From Rhabdophis nuchalis (lineage: Eukaryota > Chordata > Lepidosauria > Squamata > Natricidae): DNA of 64,000 nt. Positions 32,825-44,122 of this stretch are shown piece after piece. Both the position numbers and the translations under genes were made by a program. Every line of letters starts with the position of its first letter. The first letter of the stretch is position 1. The stretch covers positions 22,506,119-22,570,118 of the forward strand of contig CM077648.1 in assembly GCA_039707465.1 (NCBI GenBank), written 5' to 3'. The notes beneath the pieces are model-generated. The model was given only the letters and a program-made list of their open reading frames with translations. It was not told the DNA's origin and made no database searches.

Positions 32825-32966
32825 GTGAAGATACTTCCAATTCTACGCGGGAGAAAACCCGAACAACCAAAGACCTACATATATATATATATCCAGACAG
32901 AGAACCAAATTAGATTACTGCTGTGTGACATTTTTTAGATGTGTGTTAGATTTTTTTTTTTTTTAT

Positions 32967-33184
32967 AGGTATGCTGGTATTACTGGCTTCGGGGATTTTC
33001 CCGTGTATATACAGTAACATGGAGATGTTATTGCAACGTTTCGACAAGATCTCACTTGTCATCATCAGGCAGGCAAGTGAGATCTTGTCGAAACGTTGCA
33101 ATAACATCTCCATGCTTTATACACGGGAAAATCCCCGAAGCCAGCAATACCAGCATACCTACACCCGTGAAAATCTACGAAAAC

Positions 33185-33185
<1 letters not shown>
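32967..33185. mobile_element. Second Penelope-type inverted repeat
   Basis: Arms about 32967-33057 and 33074-33160, nearly perfect (GGTATGCTGGTATTACTGGC / GCCAGCAATACCAGCATACC). The minus-strand left arm contains the full motif CTGATGA...GAAACGTT; the right arm starts inside it. Confidence 0.8.
33032..33070 (-). ncRNA. Hammerhead-like motif with canonical CTGATGA
   Basis: The minus strand reads CTGATGA, spacer T, stem II GACAAG/CTTGTC with loop TGAGAT, then GAAACGTT. Same architecture as 32791 but with a different, fully compensated stem II. Confidence 0.6.
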
Positions 33186-33232
<47 letters not shown>

Positions 33233-33236
33233 TAGT
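33186..33236. repeat. (AT)/(GT) microsatellite
   Basis: ATATATAT then about 18 GT units after the Penelope-type tail. Confidence 0.95.
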
Positions 33237-33303
33237 TTTTATGAGCTGATCAATATATATAAAAGCTTGTGTCACAACACCCACTTAAGCCCCAAATATA
33301 TAT

Positions 33304-33535
33304 GTTAGGTTTTTGAGCTGATCAATAAATAAATCAGGGAGACTAGGATAGATCTATTTTGAGCTCTTTAGCTCTCATCAGCTAACCATACCCTTACTGC
33401 CTCACATGTAATACCTCCCTAGTTCGAATCCCAGTAAGAGCTAAATCTAGTACGAGCTAGATGAGAGCTAAATAGCTTGAAATAGATCTATCCTAGTCTC
33501 CCTGATTTATTTATTGATCAGCTCAAAAACCTAAC
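33304..33535. mobile_element. Hammerhead-bearing SINE, inverted head-to-head pair (copy B)
   Basis: Arms about 33304-33387 (minus copy) and 33452-33535 (plus copy) share GTTAGGTTTTTGAGCTGATC and inverse. The B box GTTCGAATCC sits between them at about 33422. Each arm has the hammerhead region, and each is broken differently: minus GAAA is AAAA (33357-33360), plus CTGATGA has lost CTG (about 33459-33463). Confidence 0.75.
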
Positions 33536-33594
33536 ACACATATTAAAAAAGTACACAACGGAACTGATAGCTTTCTGTCTAGATGGTCTCTGGT

Positions 33595-33792
33595 GATGAG
33601 CTGAAAGGCAGAAAAGGAAAGCAGTATGTTTCCTCCCTTAATTGGGGCTTAACAGGGTGTTGTAACACAAGCATGTGTGTGTGTGTGTGTGTCACAACAC
33701 CTTGGTATGCCCCAAATATGGGAGGGAGCAGAACTGCTTCCCTTTTCTGTCTTTCGGCTCACCCTAGGTGAGACACAAATTATACTTATTCC
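33595..33792. repeat. Inverted repeat with central (GT)n upstream of SINE copy C
   Basis: GAGCTGAAAGGCAGAAAAGG at 33598 is mirrored by CCCTTTTCTGTCTTTCGGCTC near 33741, and GTGTTGTAACAC by GTGTCACAACAC. A (GT)9 run lies at 33674-33692. The sequence TTTCCTCCCTTAATTGGGGC also precedes SINE copy A in diverged form (about 32217), so it may be the 5' part of the element. Confidence 0.6.
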
Positions 33793-33794
33793 CC

Positions 33795-33985
33795 TGGCTC
33801 AGCTGATCAAGGAGGAGAAGCTGTGGCCTAGTGGCAATTGCAACTGCCTCACATGTAATACTTCCCAGGTTCGAATCCCAGTAAGGGTATGGCTAGCTGA
33901 TGAGAGCTAAACAGCTTGAAATAGATCTATACTAGTCTTCCTTTATTTATTTATTTATCAGCACAAACGTAACACACACACACAC
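33795..33985 (+). mobile_element. Hammerhead-bearing tRNA SINE, copy C (best preserved)
   Basis: A box TGGCCTAGTGG (33824-33834) and B box GGTTCGAATCC (33868-33878) at tRNA-like spacing form a type 2 Pol III promoter. The hammerhead starts 12 nt after the B box (33891-33937). The tail TTATTTATTTATCAGCACAAA and (AC)n close the element. Confidence 0.8.
33891..33937 (+). ncRNA. Type I hammerhead ribozyme in SINE copy C
   Basis: Stem I GGCTAG (33891-33896) pairs with CTAGTC (33932-33937). CTGATGA 33897-33903. Stem II GAGCT-aaac-AGCTT. GAAA 33918-33921. Stem III TAG-AT-CTA 33922-33929. Cleavage triplet ATA, predicted cut after A33931. Compared with copy A, stem I has changed on both strands with pairing kept. 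The A at position 17 is permitted but usually slower than C. Confidence 0.82.
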
Positions 33986-34730
33986 ATACACGTGTGTGTG
34001 TATGTACACATCTCAAAAATAGCTATGACCAAGACAAAAACTAAATTGACATTTAATTTAAAATGATTTAAATTATGTTAATATGGTTATTTCCTTTAGA
34101 TGTAGCAATTTTTCCCAGATCTTACTGAAGCTTACAGGGCATTTTGGCCTTTCAAGATGTTCTAGATCCTCATCTGACCTGTCCAATGGTACATTTTCTA
34201 TTTTGCTATCTTCAATTTAAATGTACTCTCTTAAACTTATATCATCTAATTTTGATGGGAAAATGCTTAAATGTAAAGGTAGGTTTCCCAACTAAAGGGA
34301 CTATCCTGTGGAAAATTTGCACCTGAAATTTCAATGACCCTATCTCAGTTGGCTTTTCTAAGACCCCTTTTTAAAAATTAGTTTATAATATAAAATACAA
34401 TAATGCAAAAAAAAAAATAGTGGGAAATTAAGGGAATGAGAAAGCAAGAGAAACGTATAGGGCAAAGAAAAGAAAAAGAAAAGAAATGAAAGGCATAGAC
34501 TTCCAACTCCCTTTGGTGCAGTAGAATAAAATAACAGCATCAAACCTGAACTTTGAAATGAAACCAGAAGTCGTTTCCAAATAAAAACAAAAGTAATCAT
34601 GATTTTTTCCTGTAATCAAAGCAAGCAATTTATTCATCCCTGCTAACTCCGTCAACTTTTGCAACCATTTGTCTATTGGGGAATCAAAGTGTTCTTCCTT
34701 ATTGGTACATAAAGTAATCTTATATTTATA
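33986..34730. other. No feature recognised
   Basis: AT-rich with short (AC)/(GT) runs near 33970-34010. Confidence 0.5.
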
Positions 34731-34734
34731 TTAT

Positions 34735-35160
34735 ATATTTATATTTATTCAATTTATACCCCGCCCTTCTCCAAACGGACCCAGGGCGGCGCACAGGAAA
34801 ATTAAAATACATACAAAACATCATATAAAATTTAAAAAACTAATTCAATAGAACCTGTGCTAAAACCAGATTAAAATCCCCAAATTTAAAAACTATCTAA
34901 AAGTCAGTATAGGAGGCTACGCTAGGCCGGCTAGATGGAACAAATGTGTCTTAAGACACTTGCGGAAGAGGCGGAGGTCAGAGATGGTGCGAAGTTCAGG
35001 GGGTAAGTCGTTCCAAAGGGCTGGACCTGCCACAGAGAAGGCTCTCCCCCTGGGTGTCGTCAGTCGGCATTGTCCGGCCGACGGCACCCTGAGGAGGCCC
35101 TCTCTGTGGGAGCGTATTGGTCTGAGGGATGTATGGGGCAGGAGGCGGTCTCGCATATAA
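34735..35160 (-). mobile_element. L2-clade LINE 3' end (young-looking)
   Basis: TTTATACCCCGCCCTTCTCC at the 3' side. The antisense ORF2 terminus gives a clean 79-residue frame on the minus strand, MRDRLLPHTSLRPIRSHREG...LPPELRTISDLRLF. Nearly identical to 44845-45258. Confidence 0.88.
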
Positions 35161-35740
35161 GCGGTCTTGCTGTTATTACCATATATAATATCAAAGTTCC
35201 AATTTTTTTTCCAGTTTGGCTGTTCTGAGACATTTAAGAACTGGCTGTTTCTTTGGACATTGGGTCAAAATATTAAGTCCATCTCTAAGAAGCATGACAC
35301 ACATTCAGTTGCCAATTTGCCAGTTTTGATGTGGATTGTTATTTTAATGCCGTGTGCCGTCCTAAATCACTGTGAGTTGGACAGTCCTACATGTTGAATG
35401 AAAAAATGAATAAAATCATGGATGAGAAATTAGCAATATCATACTTTCAAATGTTTGGTACTACAACTCTTATTATCATTAATAATAATATTTGGACATA
35501 TTTAGCCCCAAATGATGTCATTGGAAAGCAATCAATAATTTCCAATGTCAACTTGTAAAGCATCCCTGGCCTGCTCTTGAGTTGCCATAGGCAGGATGGG
35601 GGAAAACTGATGGAGCAGCATGGCAGCCACATCCAGAAGCACATTCCATGCATACCTTTCTCAAGGCTGTATCCCAAGTTACCTGCAACAGCTGGAGGGG
35701 TGTGATCTCTACAGCCTGAAAAAGTGCCTGTTGGAGAATG
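35161..35740. other. No feature recognised
   Basis: AT-rich; a 76-codon minus frame (35447-35677) has no recognisable motif. Confidence 0.45.
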
Positions 35741-36303
35741 TGATTTATTTTATTTTATTTTATTTTATTTTATTTTATTTCTATACTGCCCTCTCTCCCT
35801 AATGGGACTCAGGGCGGTGCACAGGAATAATAAAACAGAGGTCATAAATACAATCAAACATGGTTAAAAATAAATTAAATCAATTTTAAAGCCCGTGCTA
35901 AAATTCATAATTAAAACCCTGACTAAAAATCAATAATAAAAGACTATGCCAGGCCGGCCACATGAAAAAAGTATGTTTTTAATGCCCGGCGAAAGAGGCG
36001 TAGGTCCGTGATTGTACGAAGGTCGGGGGGCAGGTCAAAGGGAGGTATGTGGTAGGAGGCGGTCCCACAAATAACCAGGACCTATGCCATGGAGCGCTTT
36101 AAAGATGATCACTAAGACCTTGAAGGCACCCGGAAGGCCACAGGCAGCCAGTGCAGCTCGCACAGGAGAGATGTTACATGGGAGTATCTTGATACTCCAA
36201 GAATCCCCCGCGCGGCCGCATTCTGAACTAACTGGAGCCTCCGGGTGCATCTCAAGGGCAGCCCCATGTAGAGAGTGTTACAGTAGTCCAGGCGGGAGAT
36301 GAC
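35741..36303 (-). mobile_element. L2-clade LINE 3' end, longer and older
   Basis: A (TTTTA)n tail at 35743-35779, then the 3' hairpin, and antisense ORF2 up to TACAGTAGTCCAGGCGGGA at about 36280. Includes an internal deletion relative to other copies. Confidence 0.85.
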
Positions 36304-36719
36304 GATTTATGACACACCCTAGGAGGAGGGGGAAAACAGGGTCATAATTGGGCTATAAATTACGTGGGGGCAGAGTTGGCTTCACTTGGGTATGTCCCGA
36401 CATGTTGCTCCTAATAAATAACTGGATTTCTTTTGAATCTTGGCTTGAGGCTCATGAGTTCATATATTGAGATTTCTGAACTTCTATTGTTCTCCAAAGT
36501 TGATAGAACTTCATTCTGTATTTGATTTTGATATGTTCCAGGCCTAATTTTGACATCCTCTTTCTATATTACCTTCAAAGCTAGGCCTAGTCAAATGACT
36601 AAAAACAAGAAAAGAAAATTATTAACTAAACTATTCTATTTTGCTTTTGGAGGAAATGAAGTTTCATTTGTTCTGTAGGAAGAGCAAGGAAAAGAAATCC
36701 TAGGAATCTAACAGAGAAT

Positions 36720-37327
36720 TTATTTATTTTATTTTTATTTTATTTATATTTATATCCCGCCCTTCTCCGCAGAGGACCCAGGGCGGCGCACAGGAAATTT
36801 AAAAAACATATAAAATACAAAGATAAATACATAATTTAAAATATAAATTAAACTGTCTTGTCCTATGCTAAAAGCCAAATTTTAAAATACCCAATTTAAA
36901 ACTTTCTAAAAAGTCCCTGTGGGAGGTTAGGCTAGGCCGGCTTGTTGAAACAGGTATGTCTTTAGACATTGGCGGAAGAGGCGGAGGTCGGTGATGGTGC
37001 GTAATTCGGGGGGGTAGGTCATTCCAAAGGGCAGGGCCCGCCACAGAGAAGGCTCTTCCCCTGGGTGTCGCCAGTCGGCATTGTCCGGCCGACGGCACCC
37101 TGAGAAGGCCCTCTCTGTGGGAGCGTATCGGTCTCAGGGATGTATGGGGCAAGAGGCGGTCTCGCATGTAACTAGGCCCCGAGCCATGGAGCGCTTTAAA
37201 GACGGTCGTCAAGACCTTGAAGCGCACCCGAAAGACCACAGGAAGCCAATGCAGCTCGCGCAGGATCGGTGTTATGTGGGAGCATCTAGTGGCTCCAATA
37301 ATCACCCGCGCGGCTGCGTTTTGGTAA
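36720..37327 (-). pseudogene. L2-clade LINE ORF2 C-terminus and 3' end
   Basis: The minus frame 36868-37350 gives ARVIIGATRCSHITPILREL, HWLPVVFRVRFKVLTTVFKA, PSYMRDRLLPHTSLRPIRSH and RGRAFSVAGPALWNDLPP, a nearly intact L2 C-terminal domain of about 130 residues with a frameshift near the end. The 3' hairpin and an ATTTTATTT tail follow. The rest of ORF2, including the catalytic domain, is absent. Confidence 0.88.
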
Positions 37328-38280
37328 ATTCTTTGAGAAGAATTTACCAAAGGCTACTCTTCCAGAACTGGTTTGATGCCAGATTATTTGTGATTCATCA
37401 TAAGACACAGCTTGCAATTAAACATTTTTGATAAGACTGTCAGACAAAATGAGCAGCCTCAATTAGGTTTCTGATAACAGAACAATAATTCTTTCCCAAT
37501 CATTTAATTAGTACTGACACTGGGTCCATGATACATAATGTCATTCGTGTAGAAACTTCCCAATGATTGTTTATCAGTGGGTAATTGCAATGCAACTAGC
37601 AACTGCTCTTTGTTACAAACAGTCTCCTTTCCATGCCTTGGATCTTTGAGGCTCTTTGTTTTAATTTATTTTGTTCTTAAATACCTCCCGCTATTTAAGC
37701 AATAATTCCCTGTAAATCAATTGTTAGCAGCAGTTAATGACTGGTTGGGTAATTAATAGCTGAAAGCAAAACTGAGGGTGTTCAGTGCTCCAAGAATCCA
37801 GCAGGCATAAACGGTAGTATTACGCTAATATACCCTATAATCAATGGTTTCTCCCAGCTTCAATTCTATCTATATTCAGGGAAAGGCCAAATTTTTATTG
37901 AGACACTCATGCTTTTAGAGGGAAGGGGGAGGAAATCTGTTGATTAAGATTTGTTTTTCTTTATATCCTTCCCCCAATTTTTCACCATGCTATCATTTAG
38001 TGTCATCTGGGGCACTTAAAAAGGAAACTACAACAGTTTTTTTGACTTAAAGCAATGGGAGCAACATGGTGCTTGCTAGCATTTCAAAGATTTGGTTCCA
38101 TGCTTGTTGATTTGCCTCTGCAATAGCAGATGGATTGGCAATTTCTATACCAAGTTTCATGATATGCAAGGCCCCAGATTACAGGGGTGAAGCTACCATC
38201 CAAAGTTTTCTAGTTTTTAGAGCTCTTTTCTTGTTCTTAGAGCTCCCATTGACTTTTAGTGAGCTGGTTTAATGTTGAAT
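37328..38280. other. No feature recognised
   Basis: AT-rich sequence; no repeat family seen. Confidence 0.5.
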
Positions 38281-38500
38281 TTATTTATTTATTTATTTAG
38301 TTCATCAAACGTGTATGAGATAACAGGTATAAGTATAAACATGGACATGGACATGAACACAGGAAATGGGTACAAATAAATTGGGACAATAGGACAGTGA
38401 TGGTAGGCACACTGGTGCGCTTGTGCATGCCCCCTTACAGACCTCTTAGAAAAGGTGTGAGGTCCACACTAGATAATTTAAGGTTAAAGTTATGATGATT
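38281..38500 (-). mobile_element. LINE 3' end (same family as 252-845)
   Basis: A (TTTA)n tail at 38281-38302, then GACAATAGGACAGTGATGG and GGCACACTGGTGCGC, matching 405-445. Confidence 0.7.
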
Positions 38501-38984
38501 TGAGCGGTGTGATTTTCACCAAACATCAGTTCATGATCATTACAAGGGAAACTTCATTATTTTTTTTTTTAATTAATTCCTTTTTAACGACATTGACTTT
38601 GATTTTTTCCAGCCTTACCTGACCAGGTTCTGTGGTTGTTTTTATTTCATTTCATTTTACTGTAACATTTATTTAATAGCACAACCCTGAAGAAGGAAAG
38701 AAACAAATAAACAAAAAAAGAGTAGGGGAAAACTACAAGATATTTATATGTTGTGTAAACTCCTGCCTACTTTTACATTTAGTTCTGCCCACTACTACTG
38801 TGGCAATTATTAATTATTTATCTGTTAAATTAATATGCTGCTCATCTCATTGTCCAAGGTGACTGTGCATGGGTTCCACTAGTTGTCTAAGTGCACTTAA
38901 AGGTTTACCAAATTTAACTCCAAGTGAGGATAATCCTGGGGAATTATGAATTTGTAATGATGGAAAAAGGCGTATGATAATATA

Positions 38985-39127
38985 TTCTCCTAGTCATGCT
39001 AGCCACATGACCATGGAGATGTCTTTGGACCACGCTGGTTCTTTGACTATGAAACAGAGATGAGCACTGCCACCTAGAGCTAAAAATGACTAGCAGATGT
39101 TCGAGGGGAATTTTACCTTTACCTTTA
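38985..39127 (+). mobile_element. Sauria-type SINE, 3' part
   Basis: CATGACCATGGAGATGTCTT, GAAACAGAGATGAGCACTGC and a tail with TTTTACCTTTACCTTT. Confidence 0.8.
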
Positions 39128-39323
39128 TTCCCTTTCTAAAAATGAGCTTCACTTGTCAGACACATGTCCTGATTCTGTAGCAAAGATACCTAATGTTAAG
39201 TTCTTCAAAATAGAATTCTGATGCCTGGACAGATGTTTCTTCTTCTCCCATTCTAATTTTGTGCTGAGTACAGACACCTGAATATATGGTATCATATATG
39301 GCTCTTCACATTCTGGGACTGAT

Positions 39324-39971
39324 TGTTGTAGCCCACCATCTGCCAGCAGAGCTAGCGGCAGACTTGGATTATGAGGAAGTTGGGGAGGAATGTGGGCCAG
39401 CTCTGGAGTCTGGGAAAGGCTCTGATGGATGCTCTGCATCAGATTCAGAGATAGAGCCAGGGCCATCTGACATTTTCCAGCCACCAGAGAGGCAGCCGCC
39501 TTTGGAGGCTGATATAAATAAAGAGGAGGAACAGCTACACATATGCACAGAGATGCATATATGCACAGAGCAGTTAAAAGATGTGAGCAACGGAGGACAA
39601 GGAGTTGACTTGGGAAGCAAAGCACACGTGGACCCTGAATGACTCCTCCCTGGCTGGGGAATAAATAGAAAGAAAGGGGAGTGGTTGTCGTAGGAGACAA
39701 CAGTTCGTATTTCTGTAGATTTTGCTCATTGTGTTTCATGTCACAAAGACTGCATGCCAAAACTTAATTTGCAGACTTTTGCCTGGGAGCTCACAGCTTT
39801 GCAATTATCACAAGGAACTAATAACGCCTGTTACTGCTGTTAACTCCTTGAAGGACTATTGCCTGGACTTTTTGGTAGATGAGTGCAATTAATTCACAAG
39901 AGGTAAATAAAGAGGGTTTTTTTTGTGACAAGAAGTCTGTTTCTTGCTTCTGTTAAAGCTGGGTCAGAACA
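39324..39971 (+). mobile_element. Solo LTR, 648 bp
   Basis: TGTTGTAGCCC...GGGTCAGAACA flanked by 5-bp ctgat (39319-39323, 39972-39976). A TATA-like GGGGAATAAATAG at about 39656 and AATAAAGAGG at about 39905. U3 contains an acidic open frame (39362-39642: DLDYEEVGEECGPALESGKG...) aligned with the LTR at 13975. No internal region remains. Confidence 0.82.
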
Positions 39972-39976
39972 CTGAT

Positions 39977-40830
39977 TCATTTTTTGGTCTCTCAATATCA
40001 ATCCACTTAGCAGACCTTAATTATAAATTTATCATTCCCTTTCCAAAGTCAGATTCTCATTCCTCCTACTACTACTCTAGTCCATTGAAAATGCCCCCTT
40101 AGCCCCGTTTACCAGTTTTGACTCATTTTTAAAAAAAATTTTTTACTGCTTTAGTTCAGATAGTTCCTAATGCTTCATTCCAGTCACAGTCCCAGCTCTG
40201 ATTGGCTCCAGTGTTTGGCATACCATCTCCTCTAGTAGCTAGACACTGCCTTGGGCAGCCATTTTATCCTTGACTGGTGAATTGCTCTATTCTCTGATGG
40301 CCAGTAGTTGTTTTTAAAGGATGATCTTGCAGTTGATCTAACAATGGCCCACTAAGTCACTGAACTATACTCCGTTTGAAGTTCATGCTGCGTTCAACTC
40401 TTCCATCTTCTGATATGCACCCTTTTTTTCTGCCAGATTGGGCAAAGATGCTCCAAGCTGGAATTTCTGAAGACGAATAGGAAACAGTTGGAGGCTAACA
40501 GTTTAGGCTTATTCCCCTAAATATAAAAGATTATCAAAATGTCGACGTGTGCATGAAGTGAACCGGCAGCAACGCCAGCAGCAACTCACTCCTAACAGGC
40601 ATCATAGATGGAACCAGCCAGCAGTGAGTTGTGTGTCCTATGCTATCATGGAGATTTCAGACATACTCAATATCCATTGAGGATTTTTACAGATCCAGAG
40701 TGCCACCATTATAGATCATATTTACTTATTTCAATAGTGTAATCATATTTCGATAGAATATTTGCAATTTCTATTGGCACAGCTAAGATGTCTGATCAAA
40801 ATCCTTGGGTCTTGTTCTTCCAATACTCCA
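39977..40830. other. No feature recognised
   Basis: AT-rich; nothing recurrent. Confidence 0.5.
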
Positions 40831-41389
40831 TATTACCGTATTTTTGGCTATAAGACTCACTGGAGTATAAGACACACCAAGATTTTGAAGAGATAAATTA
40901 AATAAAGTTTTTGCCCTCCCCGGCCCCTAGGAGGACAATGCAGGTCTCCTAAACCAGGGGTCCCCAACCCCCGGTCCGCGGACCGGTGCCGGTCCGCAGT
41001 TTCATAGGAACCGGGCCGCAGGGCCAGCAAGGAGGAGGGAGCAGCCCCCTGGCAGAGGATGGCCGAGCGCGCCTCCCCCAGCTCGTTCCGATGGCCACCG
41101 CGGCGCACTGCACTTTCCGGGGCTTTCTGGAGAGGCTGGCATGTCGGCTGGGAAGGTTATCCCGCAGCGGGTGGCCGAAGGACCCAAGCTGCGGCTATCT
41201 TAAGCGCCCGGACGGCTTCAGCGGCGCACACGGAGCTGGAAGGGAGCTGGGCGTGCAGCGCCCGGATGGCTTTGGCGGCACTTAAGAATAGCCGCAGCTC
41301 GGGTCCTTCACCCGCCCGCTGCGGGATAACCTCTGCAACCGACATGCCAACCCCTCTGCTGCTTCCCCGGGGGGGGGGGGGAGAATGTC

Positions 41390-41835
41390 AGACACACAGA
41401 GAGGCAGACTTAGACAGAAATAGAGAGAGGGAAACAGACACACACACACACACACACAGTGACAGAGATGGGTGGAGGAAGGAGAGACAGAGAGAGAGAG
41501 AGAGAGAGAGACAAAAAAACAGAGAAAGAGAAAGAAAGAAAGAAAAATAGAAAAAGAAAGATAAATGGAGGGTGGGAGGGAGTGAAGGAAAGAAGGGGGA
41601 GGGAGGAGGAAGGGAGAGGTGAAAGAAGGAAGGAAAGGAAGGAAAGAAAAAGAAAAAGAAAGATAAATGGAGGGTAGGAGGGAGTGAAGGAAAGAAGGGG
41701 GAGGAAGGAGGAAGAGAGAGGTGAAAAAAGAAGGAGGGAAAGGAAGGAAAGAAAAAGAAAGAGGGATGGAGGGTAGGAGGGAGGGAAGGAAAGAAGGGAG
41801 GCAATGGAAGGAAGGAAAGGAAAGGAAGAAATCTA
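41390..41835. repeat. Purine-rich low-complexity array (GA/GAAA/GGAA)
   Basis: Includes a short (AC)10 at 41440-41458, (GA)n at 41488-41510 and two copies of AAAGATAAATGGAGGGT about 106 bp apart (41560, 41666), indicating a tandem duplication. Confidence 0.9.
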
Positions 41836-42084
41836 TTTTCCTATTTCCTTTATAAATTTAATAAATTGAAATTGAAATTGAAATTGAAATTCCACCTCAA
41901 GCTACCTGTTTGGTTAACCAGGTTAAAGATCTATTTTCTCCCAGTGGTCATTTCAAAGGAATCACATCCTCTGAGTCATTTCCTGGATTCAAACCAGCAT
42001 CCCAAAGAGTCATGTGCTGCCTTTATATATAACGAGTGCCCATAAATCCATTTTTACCATCTTCAGAAGACCAAAGACCAGCCA

Positions 42085-42088
<4 letters not shown>

Positions 42089-42151
<63 letters not shown>

Positions 42152-42162
42152 GAAAGAAAGAA
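42089..42162. repeat. (GAAA)n microsatellite
   Basis: About 18 units with one GAGAAAG break. Confidence 0.95.
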
Positions 42163-42873
42163 CTTATGACCACAATTGAGCCCAAAATTTTGGTTGCTAA
42201 GCAAGACTGTTAAGTGATTTTCACCACATTTTCCAAGTTGGCCACGCCCACTGGTGTCATATGACAACTGAGCCACTCCCACAAAACAGGCCACACCTTT
42301 TGGCTCTCAAAAGAAATTTCAGTTGTGGTACTGTTGATATTTGGCTCTATTGACTAATAAGTTTGCTTACCACTGCCCTAGAGGGCCAAGTGAGCCGACT
42401 TCCCCCCCCCCCCGCCCGCATGCGCATGCGCTGCCTGTTCCCCCTGCCTCCCCTCCTCTAGGCCAGCCGGTCCGCAGAATTTTCTTTAAAATGAAACCGG
42501 TCCCTGGTGCAAAAAAGGTTGGGGACCTCTGTCCTAAACCCTTTGCACGCCCCATTTTTTGTGAACTGGTCCAATTTTTGGGGGGAAAAAGGGCAATACA
42601 GAGAATTTGGAAGGCCTGCAGAGTGCTTCTGGGGGCTTGGAGTGACAAAAACAGCCTTGTTTTTGTGAAAAACGGGCCCATTTTCCACCCTCCACGGCTC
42701 CCAGCATTTTGCAGGCCTCCCAAATCCTTTGCTGTCTATTTTTGTGAAAAACTGGATATGCAGGGCAGGGTTTCGGGAGGCCAAAAATGCTGTATTCAGT
42801 GTATAAGACACACCCAAATTTTCACCCTCTTTTTGGGGGGAAAAGGGTGCATCTTATACTCTTAAAAATATGG

Positions 42874-44114
42874 CATTAAAAAAAATCATGATTAATCTAC
42901 AAAAATACTCGTTTTTTGGCAATGAATGTGGCCATGAATGTGGGATTATAGTCAACCTGACTATAATCCCTGAGTGCAACTTGAAATCTAAATTGTTAGC
43001 GGCATGATGGTATCTAATCTTCTCTATCACTAGAGATGTAGCCACACTCAATTCTGGACAAATATCAGGATATCTAAGTTAATTCGCAAATAAATACATG
43101 GGGGGCTTTTTCAATTCAAAACCAGTAATAATAAAATCCCTTAAGGAGCTTGTTTCTGGAGAGATTTGCACACCTAGGTTCATTATCACCAAGGCTTTCC
43201 TACAGCTCTCATTAACACCAGCTCTGGGCAATACTTCTGAAAATGAGCTTCCTTTCTGGTAACAGCAACCAGTCCTAGTTTCCACTGCCAACATGGCCAA
43301 TTTCCAAGTGAGATGTTTGGGTACATGTGTGTTTGTGTACTAGCCTGATAGAAGCAATAAACATGTGCTTAGTTCCTCGTGAGTCTCTCCCACAAATTTT
43401 AATTAAGAATAACACCTGCTATTGACCACTTGCTGTCTTATCCCAATAGGATCAAAGATGTCTAACGTGAGAGCTTCTGTCCCTTTTTCCATATTCTACA
43501 GTGTCTTGGAACTGAATGTCTCCCAGCAATGAACAAAGATGTTTTTATGCTAATATTAATATAGCACTTTTACAGAAGAAGTAAAAAAAGAAATAATACG
43601 GCAGCTTCCATGTGTAGAAGACATACGAGAAGTTTATGATAACTAATGAACAAAACTTCCGTGAAAACCACCTTACCATGGGTCATGCTTTTACAGATCC
43701 TATTAATGAATTGAATCGAGATTTGTTTTAACCATGACTTCTTAATCACGTCTTGGTGGCAAATTCCACTAAGCTAAAAATAAATAAGTAGCTCCCCAAA
43801 TATACAGGTTGCCTCTTTAAATATGCACAATTAGGCCTACAAGTTTTAAATTCCCTGCCTGGATATGTGGGGGGAAATATGTTGTGGCACAACACACCGA
43901 AGTTTGCAATATTTCCCTCTGCAGCTCACTCCCCCCCACCCTGCCCTTGTCTCTCTCACAATCATAGGTCATTAGCCTAGCCAGGTCAAAACAAGAGCAT
44001 CTGAGGCACTTTTCTATTAAGGCAATTTCCCCTTCTTTGTCAGCTCCCAGCATCCATTTTAGTTGTTTCAGAGGCAGGAAATTCCTCTTCCCTTTTGCTG
44101 TTCAGTTTTGTGAG
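42874..44114. other. Long tract without recognised gene or repeat
   Basis: About 1.2 kb, AT-rich, small frames only. Confidence 0.5.
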
Positions 44115-44122
44115 AAGAAAAC

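Larger units (their letters stand above)
40955..42531. mobile_element. hAT element (CAGGGGTCCCCAACC ends), 1577 bp, non-autonomous
   Basis: Perfect duplication tcctaaac (40947-40954, 42532-42539), central TA. Ends CAGGGGTCCCCAACC and GGTTGGGGACCTCTG. Subterminal GGTCCGCGGACCGGTGCCGG and GAAACCGGTCCCTGGTGC. The interior has a GC-rich 400 bp, then 41390-41830 purine-rich simple repeats, a (GAAA)n at 42089-42162 and a piece of the 9411-type MITE at 42164-42243. No transposase frame. Confidence 0.9.
40836..42873. mobile_element. TA-MITE (CCGTATTTTTGGC ends) split by a 1.6-kb hAT
   Basis: Left end CCGTATTTTTGGCTATAAG after TA at 40834-40835. Right end ATCTTATACTCTTAAAAATA ending in TGG at 42873, followed by CA instead of TA. 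About 460 bp remain once the hAT at 40955-42531 is removed. Confidence 0.75.

Noticed and set aside
33824..33880. tRNA gene in SINE copy C
   Set aside because: Good A and B boxes but repeated elsewhere with the hammerhead and tail; treated as a SINE.
39149..39760. 203-codon minus-strand frame
   Set aside because: Antisense to the LTR whose sense acidic frame is the better supported one.
41388..41804. 138-codon serine/phenylalanine-rich frame
   Set aside because: Translation of the purine-rich simple repeat on its complement.
42341..42865. 174-codon frame and opposite-strand frames
   Set aside because: Cross the end of a hAT element and the right arm of a TA-MITE; no domain.
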